Of a DNA stretch of 16,036 nt, positions 6,345-12,520 are shown piece after piece (within the stretch, counting starts at the first letter, position 1; every line of letters starts with the position of its first letter). Both the position numbers and the translations under genes were made by a program. Source of the stretch: CAZGTQ01 sp964528575 (GTDB lineage: Bacteria > Planctomycetota > UBA1135 > GCA-002686595). The stretch lies in contig CAZGTQ010000072.1 of NCBI GenBank assembly GCA_964528575.1, forward strand, positions 1 to 16,036, in the 5' to 3' direction. The notes beneath the pieces were generated by a model, which saw nothing but the letters and a program-made list of their open reading frames with translations, was not told the origin of the DNA and made no database searches.

Positions 6345-6812
6345 CTACGCGCGGGAAGCCGCGCGCGGACGTGAGATCGCTGCAAGGGTCTCGCCGACCG
6401 ACGCGTGCGAGACGTCGCCGCGCTCGATCCCCGCGCGCGCGATCTGGCCGAGCGTGATCACGCCGACCAGCATGCCGTCGGCGTCGACGACCGGCAGCCT
6501 GCGCACCTGGGCGTCGCGCATCAGGTTCTGCGCCGTGCGCACGTCGTCGTCGGGAGCGCACGCGACGACATCCCGCGACATCGCGTCGACGACGCACAAC
6601 TCGACCAGGCGCCGGCCGCGGCTCTGCGCGAGGAGGCAGACGTCGCGGTCGGTCACCATGCCGAGCACCTGACGCCCGTCGCCGACGACCGGCAGCGCGC
6701 CGCAGTCCAACGCGGCCATCCAGCGGACCGCCTCGTCGAGCGTCGCGCTCGCGGCCACCGCCACGCAGTCCCGAGTCATCCGGTGCTCGACCTTCATCGG
6801 CTCGACCCTCAT
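6345..6812 (-). CDS. Two-CBS-domain protein
   Basis: 155 residues made almost entirely of two CBS domains. CBS1 spans about residues 12-62 (MTRDCVAV, LDEAVRWM, GALPVVGDGRQVLGMVTDRD). CBS2 spans about 77-130 (MSRDVVAC, VRTAQNLMRDAQVRRLPVVD, LVGVITLGQIA). CBS pairs bind adenine nucleotides (AMP, ATP, SAM or NAD) and act as cytoplasmic energy sensors; stand-alone pairs usually regulate a partner in trans. The start is uncertain: ATG 6812 and ATG 6797 are both plausible, and a GTG at 6827 is also open. I chose 6812 because a GGGCAGGG stretch precedes it closely. The gene stops at TAG, the only non-TGA stop in the window. It lies 88 bases upstream of the small membrane protein on the same strand and may be co-transcribed, but nothing links their functions. 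Confidence 0.85.
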   Translation of the reverse strand: MRVEPMKVEHRMTRDCVAVAASATLDEAVRWMAALDCGALPVVGDGRQVLGMVTDRDVCLLAQSRGRRLVELCVVDAMSRDVVACAPDDDVRTAQNLMRDAQVRRLPVVDADGMLVGVITLGQIARAGIERGDVSHASVGETLAAISRPRAASRA

Positions 6813-6815
6813 CGC

Positions 6816-6860
6816 CCTGCCCGACACGGCCCCGCCCCTGCCCGACGGCGCCTGCCCGAC
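6816..6860 (-). repeat. Three direct copies of a 10-base motif upstream of the CBS gene
   Basis: CCTGCCCGAC (GTCGGGCAGG on the minus strand) occurs exactly at 6816-6825, 6837-6846 and 6851-6860. Two copies extend to CCTGCCCGACACGGC. They lie immediately upstream of the CBS start, a position where a repressor, activator or RNA-level regulator could act. Simple GC-rich duplication is also possible. Confidence 0.6.
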
Positions 6861-7015
6861 ACGGCGGCGGGCAACCGACGTGCCGCGAGGCCGCGCCGGA
6901 TCTTTTTGCGTCCGCGACGACGGTCGCTTCTACAAACGTCCATTTTTCGCCCATGCCGGAGTAGCAGCGCGGCTGCGGCACGAAACGTGCCACGCCCGCT
7001 CGGACCCCCGTCACG
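6861..7015. other. Divergent intergenic region between the CBS and CHAD genes
   Basis: This non-coding stretch holds two comparatively AT-rich patches, around CTTTTTGC (6903-6910) and CTACAAACGTCCATTTTTC (6931-6949), which contrast with the GC-rich surroundings and suggest promoters for one or both flanking genes. I could not assign a convincing -35/-10 pair on either strand. GTGCCAC near 6987 is the inverse of the GTGGCAC found twice in the tandem repeat that follows. Confidence 0.4.
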
Positions 7016-7090
7016 TTGGCAACCGGCCCGTTCGCAACTGGCCCGTCCGCGACGTGGCACTTCGCAACGTGGCACATTCGCAACATGTCC
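7016..7090 (+). repeat. Five degenerate 15-base tandem units running into the CHAD start codon
   Basis: The units are TTGGCAACCGGCCCG, TTCGCAACTGGCCCG, TCCGCGACGTGGCAC, TTCGCAACGTGGCAC and ATTCGCAACATGTCC, exactly 15 bases apart with no gaps. The last unit contains the presumed ATG (7085-7087). Read in the CHAD frame they give ATGPF, ATGPS, ATWHF, ATWHI and RNM. A TTG at 7016 could start an N-terminally extended protein, but the CHAD fold begins at MSYRLQL, so I treat the repeats as 5' non-coding or regulatory. Confidence 0.8.
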
Positions 7091-8056
7091 TACCGACTTC
7101 AGCTCGGCGAGAGCGTGGCGGACGGCGTACGTCGCATCGCTACCGAGCAGATCGCCCGGGCGATCCGGGAGATCGACGATCGCAATCTCGACTGCTTCGA
7201 GGCGGCCCAACAGGTCCGCAAGCGCTGCAAGAAGGTGCGCGCGCTGGCGCGCCTCGTGCGGCCTCGCTTCCCCGCGTACGGGGTCGAGAACGAGGCGTTG
7301 CGTGACGCGGCGCGCGAGCTGACCGAGGCCCGCGACGCCGGCGCGTGCGTCGAGACGTACGACGCGCTCGTGGACGCCTTCGACGAGGAGGTCGACCGCG
7401 CGGAGCTGGCGAAGATCGAACGCGGGCTGACGCTGCGCAAGCGCCGCTTGCGGGGCCTGGACGACGCGCTCGGGCGCGCTCGCTCGAGGCTCGTCGAGAC
7501 GCGGCGCCGGGCCGAGCGGTGGACGCTCGAGAGCGAGGGCTTCGACGTGTTGCGCGGCGGTTTCGAGAGCACGTACGCGCGCGGATGCGCTGCTCTCGTC
7601 GAGGCGTACGAGGACGCCGATGCGTACGAGGCAACGCCCGAGCGATTCCACGCGTGGCGCAAGCGGGCGAAGGACCACTGGCATCACCTGCGGCTGCTGC
7701 GCGACGTGTGGCCGGGCGTCGTGCGCGCGCGACGCGACGAGGCGGGCGCGCTCTGCGGCTTGCTCGGCGACGACCACGACCTCGCGGTGCTCGCCGCGAC
7801 GCTGCGGCAGGATCCGGACGCGTTCGGCGGTGAGCGGCTCGTGCAGCTCGCGCTCGCGCTCGCCGAGAAGCGCGGCGCGCAGCTCGAGCTGCGCGCCCGG
7901 GGACTGGGGCGCCGGCTGTACGCGGAGGAGCCGGAGACGCTCGGCTCGCGGATGCAGAGCTACTGGGAAGCGGCGCACGAGGCGGCCCAGGAGGCGCGGG
8001 ACCGCGATCCGCGGCTCGCCGAGCGGCGCGCGATCGCGGCGCTCGCCGACCGATGA
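7085..8056 (+). CDS. CHAD-domain protein
   Basis: 323 residues, predicted all-helical and rich in Arg, His and Glu. It starts MSYRLQLGESVADGVRRIATEQ and shows the repeated CHAD pattern of basic helices: AAQQVRKRCKKVRALARLVR near residue 40, and FHAWRKRAKDHWHHLRLL near 190-207, followed by LLGDDHDLAVLAATL. CHAD domains (conserved histidine alpha-helical domain) bind inorganic polyphosphate through a basic channel and often accompany polyphosphate granules or CYTH-type triphosphatases. Here the domain stands alone, without a CYTH domain or an adjacent ppk gene. It is cytoplasmic, with no signal peptide. The ATG at 7085 matches the usual N-terminus of the family. It faces a convergent gene 37 bases downstream. 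Confidence 0.88.
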   Translation: MSYRLQLGESVADGVRRIATEQIARAIREIDDRNLDCFEAAQQVRKRCKKVRALARLVRPRFPAYGVENEALRDAARELTEARDAGACVETYDALVDAFDEEVDRAELAKIERGLTLRKRRLRGLDDALGRARSRLVETRRRAERWTLESEGFDVLRGGFESTYARGCAALVEAYEDADAYEATPERFHAWRKRAKDHWHHLRLLRDVWPGVVRARRDEAGALCGLLGDDHDLAVLAATLRQDPDAFGGERLVQLALALAEKRGAQLELRARGLGRRLYAEEPETLGSRMQSYWEAAHEAAQEARDRDPRLAERRAIAALADR

Positions 8057-8093
8057 CCGCTGGTCGACCGCGTCTGACGGCCGCTCGGCTCGT

Positions 8094-8591
8094 TCAGCGC
8101 GCGAGGTCGACCACGTCGACGCTGACGATGCCGTGCGGCGTGCGCGCGCCGCCCTGGCCGCCGACGTGGACGAGGCGCGCGGGCGACGCCTGCTCGTCGA
8201 GCGCTCCGTGCGCCGTCGCGAACGCGAGGTACAGCTCCGGCTCGCGGCGGAACGGCGCGACCTCCTCGAGCGCGTAGGCGACCGCGTACCCGTCGCGCGA
8301 GCGCAGGACGACGGCGAACGCGAGCGCGTGGTTCTTGCGCGCGGCGTCGAAGCGCGGCGCGGACGCGTCGACGAGCGCGCGCAGCGGCACGGCACGCAGG
8401 CGCGCGCGCTCGCCGCTCTTGGCGACGTGCTCGACGACGCGCACGTCGTCCGCGAACCGGCGCTCGAGCTCCTGCGCCGTCCATGCGGCGGGGGAAGCGA
8501 CGTCGCCGCTCACGCGGATCGAGCCGCCGGCGGCGGGCGCGGCGCACGCGGCGAGCGCGGCGAGGACGAGCGCGAGCAGGCGGGGGAGCAC
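8094..8591 (-). CDS. Lipoprotein with a molybdopterin-oxidoreductase-type fold
   Basis: 165 residues from a GTG start. The N-terminal hydrophobic segment ends in lipobox LAAC (Cys16). The mature part reads IRVSGDVASPAAWTAQELER, then RLRAVPLRALVDAS, then VVLRSRDGYAVAYALEEVAP and SPARLVHVGGQGG. This is the pattern of stand-alone relatives of the sulfite-oxidase/YedY molybdopterin-binding domain. The cysteine that ligates molybdenum in true enzymes is not evident, so this is more likely a non-catalytic or sensory member than an active oxidoreductase. It starts one base after the Rrf2 regulator's stop (TGA-C-GTG), so the two genes are surely co-transcribed. Its job may relate to whatever the regulator and the divergent permease handle; this is inference. 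Confidence 0.65.
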   Translation of the reverse strand: MLPRLLALVLAALAACAAPAAGGSIRVSGDVASPAAWTAQELERRFADDVRVVEHVAKSGERARLRAVPLRALVDASAPRFDAARKNHALAFAVVLRSRDGYAVAYALEEVAPFRREPELYLAFATAHGALDEQASPARLVHVGGQGGARTPHGIVSVDVVDLAR

Positions 8592-8592
8592 G

Positions 8593-9069
8593 TCAGGAGC
8601 TGGGTTCTGCGAGCGGAAAGGCGATGCCGTCGCGTCGCAGCTTGCGCAGCGTCACCGCGACGACGTCCGCCAGAGAGTAGCGGTCGAGCACCGACGTGAC
8701 CGCCGTGCGCACGTCGAGCATCAGCATGCGCAGGCCGCAGTGGGTCTCGTCGGGGCAGGAGCAGGGCTCGTACGCGGTCTCGCTGACGCAGCGGATCGGC
8801 GCGAGGGGCCCGTCGACCAGGCGGATCACGTCGCCCATGCGGATCGCGCTCGCGGGCTGCATCAGCGAGTAGCCCCCGCGCGCGCCCCGTTTGCTCGCGA
8901 GGTAGCCCGCCTCCTTGAGCTGCAGGAGGATCTGCTCGAGGAACTTCGCGGGGATCCGCTCATGGGCGGCCAGCTCGGCGGTCTTGAGGCGCTCGCGGCC
9001 GAGCTCGTGGGCCAGCCCGACGTCGATGAGCGAGCGGAGGGCGTACTCGCAGCGTTTGGAGAGGGTCAC
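8593..9069 (-). CDS. Rrf2-family transcriptional regulator with four clustered cysteines
   Basis: 158 residues from a GTG at 9069-9067, chosen because VTLSKRCEYALRSL is the standard Rrf2 N-terminus; a longer open frame upstream adds only 23 poor residues. The winged helix is clear: LKTAELAAHERIPAKFLEQI (recognition region) then LLQLKEAGYLASKRGARGGY (wing). A cysteine cluster at 94, 103, 105 and 111 (CVSETAYEPCSCPDETHC) lies in the segment that holds the [2Fe-2S] or [4Fe-4S] ligands of IscR and NsrR. It suggests an iron-sulfur or thiol-based sensor, but the spacing differs from IscR, so the signal is unknown. It is divergently transcribed from the permease at 9156 and probably controls both directions through the inverted repeat at 9077-9090. 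Confidence 0.9.
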   Translation of the reverse strand: MTLSKRCEYALRSLIDVGLAHELGRERLKTAELAAHERIPAKFLEQILLQLKEAGYLASKRGARGGYSLMQPASAIRMGDVIRLVDGPLAPIRCVSETAYEPCSCPDETHCGLRMLMLDVRTAVTSVLDRYSLADVVAVTLRKLRRDGIAFPLAEPSS

Positions 9070-9076
9070 GGCGAAT

Positions 9077-9090
9077 CTTGACCGATCAAG
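9077..9090. promoter_or_regulatory. Inverted repeat, candidate operator of the Rrf2 regulator
   Basis: CTTGA-CCGA-TCAAG is a perfect 5-base-arm inverted repeat. It overlaps the -35 box of the rightward promoter and lies 7 bases upstream of the regulator's GTG start. Binding there would block the permease promoter and sit in the leader or promoter of the regulator gene itself, giving autoregulation. The TTGA...TCAA half-sites resemble Rrf2-type sites in general form only. Confidence 0.5.
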
Positions 9091-9107
9091 TGGGAAAGGG
9101 CTATTGT
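9078..9107 (+). promoter_or_regulatory. Sigma70-like promoter for the SLC13 permease gene
   Basis: TTGACC (9078-9083) and TATTGT (9102-9107) are separated by 18 bases, the best promoter match in the window. The -10 is preceded by GC. A predicted start near 9114 leaves a leader of about 42 bases before the ATG at 9156. No clear Shine-Dalgarno precedes that ATG. Confidence 0.55.
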
Positions 9108-9155
9108 CGACCGAGCCGATAGGGTATCGCGCCGACACGCCGCCGACGACTCGCC

Positions 9156-10928
9156 ATGGAGACAGGCTTCCTCATCGCGCTCCTCGTGGTCGCCCTCGCG
9201 CTGTTCGTCACGCAGGTCGTCGCGCTCGAGGTCGTGTCCCTGGGGCTGATCGGCGTCCTCGCGCTCTCGGGCATCCTCACGACGTCCGAGGCGCTGTCGG
9301 GCTTCAGCAGCTCCGCGACGCTGACGGTCGCCGCGATGCTCGTGCTGAGCGCTGGGCTCGAGCGCGCCGGCGTCGTCGACTGGACGAGCGCGCAGCTCGA
9401 GCGCTGGGCCGGCGGCGGGCGCGTGCGGCTGCTCCTCGTGCTCGGAACGACGACGGCGGCGCTGAGCGCGTTCATGAACAACACGCCGGTCGTCGCGCTC
9501 ATGATCCCCGTCGCGCTGACGCTGGGGCGGCGCTCCGATGTCGTGCCGTCGAAGCTCCTGATCCCGATCAGCTACTTCTCGATTCTCGGCGGCACGTGCA
9601 CGCTGTTCGGCACGAGCACGAACATCCTCGTCGACTCGCTCTACCGCGACGCCGGCGGACCGGGCTTCGGCGTGTTCGAGTTCGCCAAGATCGGCGTGCT
9701 GTACCTCGTGGTCGGCTCGGTGTACGTGCTCGCGGTGTCGGGCTGGCTCCTGCCCGCGCGCGTCGCGCTGAGCCAGATGCTCGGCGCGGCCGGGGGAGGA
9801 ACGTTCGTCACCGAGCTCGCGATCCCCGTGGGCAGCCCGTTCGTCGGGCGGACGCTCGGCGGGCTGTTCGCGGGGCCGGGCGACGTGCGCGTGCTCGAGC
9901 TGATCCGCGGCGAGGAGCCGACGCTCGCTCCGGACGCGGCGTCGGTGATCGAGGCGGGGGACGCGCTCCTTCTCGAGGGGAACGCGCGCGATATCCACAA
10001 CACCGCGTCGCGCGATGGTTTCCAGTTCGGCACCGTCGTCGCCGACGACGAGCGCGTGCGCATCACGCGCCTCGACCTGCGCGTCGCGGAGGCGGTGATC
10101 ACGCCCAATTCGCGCTTCGTCGGACGCAAGGTGCGCGAGCTGGGCCTCGGCCGCCAGCTCGGCGTGCACGTGCTCGCCGTGCGCCGGCTCGGCCGCGAGC
10201 ACCACGTGCACGTGCGCGAGTGGCGGCTGCGCTCGGGCGACGTGCTGCTCGTCCAGGGCGAGCCGCGCTCGCTCGCGGCGGTGAACGAGAGCGGGGACGC
10301 GCTGCTCGTGCTCGGGGTCGACCGCACGCTGACGTTCCCGCGCAAGGCGCCGGTCGCGATCGCGATCCTCGCGGGCGTCGTGCTGCTGGCCACCGTAGGC
10401 GCCGCCCCGATCGTCGTCCTCGCGCTGCTCGGGGCGGGACTCATGCTGCTGACACGCTGCCTCAGCACGGCGGACGCCATGCGCGCGGTCGACCCCGCGG
10501 TCGTGCTGCTGCTCGCGGGCACGATCCCGCTCGGCCTCGCGATGGAGAAGACGGGGCTCGCGGCGCAGCTGGCCGAGCAGATCGTCGCGTTCGCCGGCGG
10601 CTACGGTCCCGTCGTCGTCGTCAGCGTGCTGTACCTCGTGACGAGCGTGCTGACCGAGGTGCTGTCGAACAACGCCGCCGCCGTGCTCCTGACGCCGATC
10701 GGATTCGGCCTCGCGGCGCAGCTCGGAGTCGATCCGAAGCCGCTGCTCGTCGCGATCGCATTCGGCGCCAGCGCGAGCTTCGCCACGCCGATCGGCTACC
10801 AGACCAACACGCTCGTCATGGGCCCCGGCGGCTATCGCTTCGGCGACTACTTGCGGATCGGCGTCCCGCTCAACCTGCTCACGTGGATCGCGGCGAGCCT
10901 GCTGATCCCGCTGATGTGGCCGCTCTGA
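9156..10928 (+). CDS. SLC13-type anion permease with two RCK_C (TrkA-C) domains
   Basis: 590 residues. The N-terminal half has about five to six membrane segments with family motifs FMNNTPVVALMIP near residue 107 and GTCTLFGTSTNILVDSLY near 148-165. A soluble insert at about 213-385 contains two RCK_C/TrkA-C domains (each with GSPFVGRTL- or SRFVGRKV-like turns and a GDALLLEG/GDVLLVQG strand). The C-terminal half has further membrane segments with LSNNAAAVLLTP and GYQTNTLVMGPGGY. This architecture is that of DASS/SLC13 permeases with a central RCK_C pair, which transport sulfate, dicarboxylates or related anions with sodium or protons; the substrate cannot be read here. It is divergent from an Rrf2 regulator, a family that often governs sulfur or Fe-S metabolism, which weakly favours a sulfur oxyanion. 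Its last 50 bases overlap the convergent kinase gene. Confidence 0.9.
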   Translation: METGFLIALLVVALALFVTQVVALEVVSLGLIGVLALSGILTTSEALSGFSSSATLTVAAMLVLSAGLERAGVVDWTSAQLERWAGGGRVRLLLVLGTTTAALSAFMNNTPVVALMIPVALTLGRRSDVVPSKLLIPISYFSILGGTCTLFGTSTNILVDSLYRDAGGPGFGVFEFAKIGVLYLVVGSVYVLAVSGWLLPARVALSQMLGAAGGGTFVTELAIPVGSPFVGRTLGGLFAGPGDVRVLELIRGEEPTLAPDAASVIEAGDALLLEGNARDIHNTASRDGFQFGTVVADDERVRITRLDLRVAEAVITPNSRFVGRKVRELGLGRQLGVHVLAVRRLGREHHVHVREWRLRSGDVLLVQGEPRSLAAVNESGDALLVLGVDRTLTFPRKAPVAIAILAGVVLLATVGAAPIVVLALLGAGLMLLTRCLSTADAMRAVDPAVVLLLAGTIPLGLAMEKTGLAAQLAEQIVAFAGGYGPVVVVSVLYLVTSVLTEVLSNNAAAVLLTPIGFGLAAQLGVDPKPLLVAIAFGASASFATPIGYQTNTLVMGPGGYRFGDYLRIGVPLNLLTWIAASLLIPLMWPL

Positions 10929-11424
10929 CGACGCCCTCGGCGAGCTCCTCCGGCGCGGCGCGGGAGGTGTCGAGCGTGAGCTTCGGCTCCTCGAACGGCT
11001 CGGCGTCGGCGGCGAGCCGCGCGTAGAGCGCCGCGTCGCGGTTCGCCGCCCGATGGCGGCCGCGGTCGCGCTCGATCCGCTCGAGCGCGACGTCGCGCGG
11101 GCAGACGCACTCGACGAGGAGCAGCGGCGCGCCGAGCTCGTCTGCGAACGCGCGCAACTCGGCCCGCGCATCCGCACGCACGTACGTGCGTCCGTCGAGG
11201 ATCGCCCACGGGAGGCCGCGGCGCGCGAGGTGACGCGCCGCCTCGAAGAGCGCGCGGCCGACGAGGTCGTCTTGCTCGCGCGAGTAGTCGACCCAGCGCG
11301 GCCCGAACAGCGCGTCGCGCACTCGGTCCTTGTCGAGAATGGGCGCCTCGAGGCGCGCGGCGAGCGCCCGAGCGAGCGCGCTCTTGCCCGTGCCGGGCAG
11401 GCCCGCCATGCAGACGAGCCTCAC
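10879..11424 (-). CDS. Small P-loop kinase (predicted AAA/zeta-toxin-like kinase)
   Basis: 181 residues from a GTG start that places the Walker A motif GLPGTGKS at residues 8-15. Downstream come LDKDRVRDALFG (a typical substrate-side Asp-Lys-Asp-x-Val-Arg), VDYSREQDDLVGRALFEAA, a LLLVECVCPRDVALERI strand with the VEC-P pattern, and lid arginines (RIERDRGRHR). This matches predicted cytoplasmic P-loop kinases related to gluconate, chloramphenicol and zeta-toxin kinases, which phosphorylate a small molecule. No antitoxin partner is adjacent. Its 3' end runs 50 bases into the permease gene on the opposite strand. It lies 31 bases downstream of the secreted-protein gene on the same strand and may be co-transcribed with it, but the functions look unrelated. 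Confidence 0.8.
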   Translation of the reverse strand: MRLVCMAGLPGTGKSALARALAARLEAPILDKDRVRDALFGPRWVDYSREQDDLVGRALFEAARHLARRGLPWAILDGRTYVRADARAELRAFADELGAPLLLVECVCPRDVALERIERDRGRHRAANRDAALYARLAADAEPFEEPKLTLDTSRAAPEELAEGVVRAATSAGSAGSPRST

Positions 11425-11455
11425 GCGGCGCGTGCCCCCACGGCGAGCGCGAGGC

Positions 11456-12436
11456 TCACGGGAGGAGCGTCACCGTCGCGGGACCGCCGACGAACACGAT
11501 GCGCACGAGCGTCGGGAGGACCTCGACGACGACGAGCGCGTGCGCGACCTCGAATCCGACGAACGCCGGCGAGAGCGTCGCCGCGGGCAACGTGAACGTC
11601 GTCGTCGCGCTCCCCGTCGGGCCGAGCAGGCCGAACGAGCCGGCGAGCGGCGGCGCGTTCGGCGCCTGCAGCGTCGCCACCGTGTAGGCGTCGACGTTGA
11701 GCGGCAGGACGAAGCCGTCGATCGAGAGGCCCGGCGCCGTGCCGCTCACGCCGCCGAGCACCAGGTACGGCAGGCCTGCGAACGTCGCTCCGGGCGCGGC
11801 GATCATCGTCAGCACGCCCCCGCTCGCGATCGACAGTTGATCGACGTCGCCCGAGAGGCCGCCGCCGACCTGGTTGAGCACCGCGGCCATCACCGGATCG
11901 CCTTCGAGCTGATCCGCGCCGATGCAGCGGAAGCGCAGCGCATCGACGACCGTCCCCGGCGGCAGCCCGTAGCCGTCGAGCTCGATGCCGACGCCCCAGA
12001 TCGGGTCGACGCAGCCCGGGAGCAGCCCCGTGTCGACGAACAGGCTCGCGTCGTACGAGAGGAACGCGCTGAAGTCGCCGCCCGCGGGACGCACCGCGAT
12101 CGCGTACGAGTCGACGCTGAAACGCGCGTCGAAGAACACGAGATCGTCCCCGGCGAAGTTCGACGCCCGCACGTCGAGGAAATCGAGCTGGAACAGGTTG
12201 GCGGAATCGCCGTACCCGACGTTCGCGAGCATCGTGTTGGGCGAGTAGCCCGTCAGCGCGGCGGTGACGTCGCTCGCGCAGTAGGGGGTGACCGAGCCGC
12301 TCTCGAGGACCGCCGCCGCGTCGGCGAAGTCCTCCGGCTCGAACGTCCACGGACCGAGCACGATCTGCGCTTCGTGCTCCGGTCCGAGCGCAACGAGGCA
12401 GACGCAACTCATCGAGACCACGCACCGCTGGAACAT
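11456..12436 (-). CDS. Secreted protein, paralogue A of a tandem pair
   Basis: 326 residues; I do not recognise an enzymatic family. A signal peptide (MFQRCVVSMSCVCLVALG, cleavage near HEA before QIVLGPW) precedes a beta-rich protein. The N-terminal and middle part (ALTGYSPNTMLANVG, RPAGGDFSAFLSYD, GIELDGYGLPPGTVVDALRF) is followed by LPYLVLGGVSGTAPG and the C-terminal region LPLNVDAYTVATLQ-xPNAPPLAGSFGLL. That C-terminal region is familiar from many large secreted or surface proteins of planctomycetes. There is no transmembrane C-terminus, LPXTG or PEP-CTERM signal. The ATG is supported by GGAGG (12442-12446) 5 bases upstream. It is clearly homologous along its whole length to the gene at 12521-13504, from which it is separated by 84 bases. 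Confidence 0.8.
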   Translation of the reverse strand: MFQRCVVSMSCVCLVALGPEHEAQIVLGPWTFEPEDFADAAAVLESGSVTPYCASDVTAALTGYSPNTMLANVGYGDSANLFQLDFLDVRASNFAGDDLVFFDARFSVDSYAIAVRPAGGDFSAFLSYDASLFVDTGLLPGCVDPIWGVGIELDGYGLPPGTVVDALRFRCIGADQLEGDPVMAAVLNQVGGGLSGDVDQLSIASGGVLTMIAAPGATFAGLPYLVLGGVSGTAPGLSIDGFVLPLNVDAYTVATLQAPNAPPLAGSFGLLGPTGSATTTFTLPAATLSPAFVGFEVAHALVVVEVLPTLVRIVFVGGPATVTLLP

Positions 12437-12520
12437 CGCAGCCTCCGCATCGGCCGGGCGCGGGGGCGGCGCTCGGACTGCTCCAGGGTCACATCGTCCG
12501 GCGCAAGCCGCAAGGGTGCG

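Noticed and set aside
7016..7090. CRISPR array
   Set aside because: The units are contiguous 15-mers with no spacers and degenerate sequence; no cas genes are nearby.
8057..8093. Bidirectional terminator between the CHAD and molybdopterin-fold genes
   Set aside because: Only a short GGTCGACC palindrome and no T-tract were found in the 37-base gap; too weak to annotate.
10879..11424. Zeta-type toxin of a toxin-antitoxin pair
   Set aside because: The P-loop kinase signature fits, but there is no small antitoxin gene next to it and the neighbours are unrelated secreted proteins.
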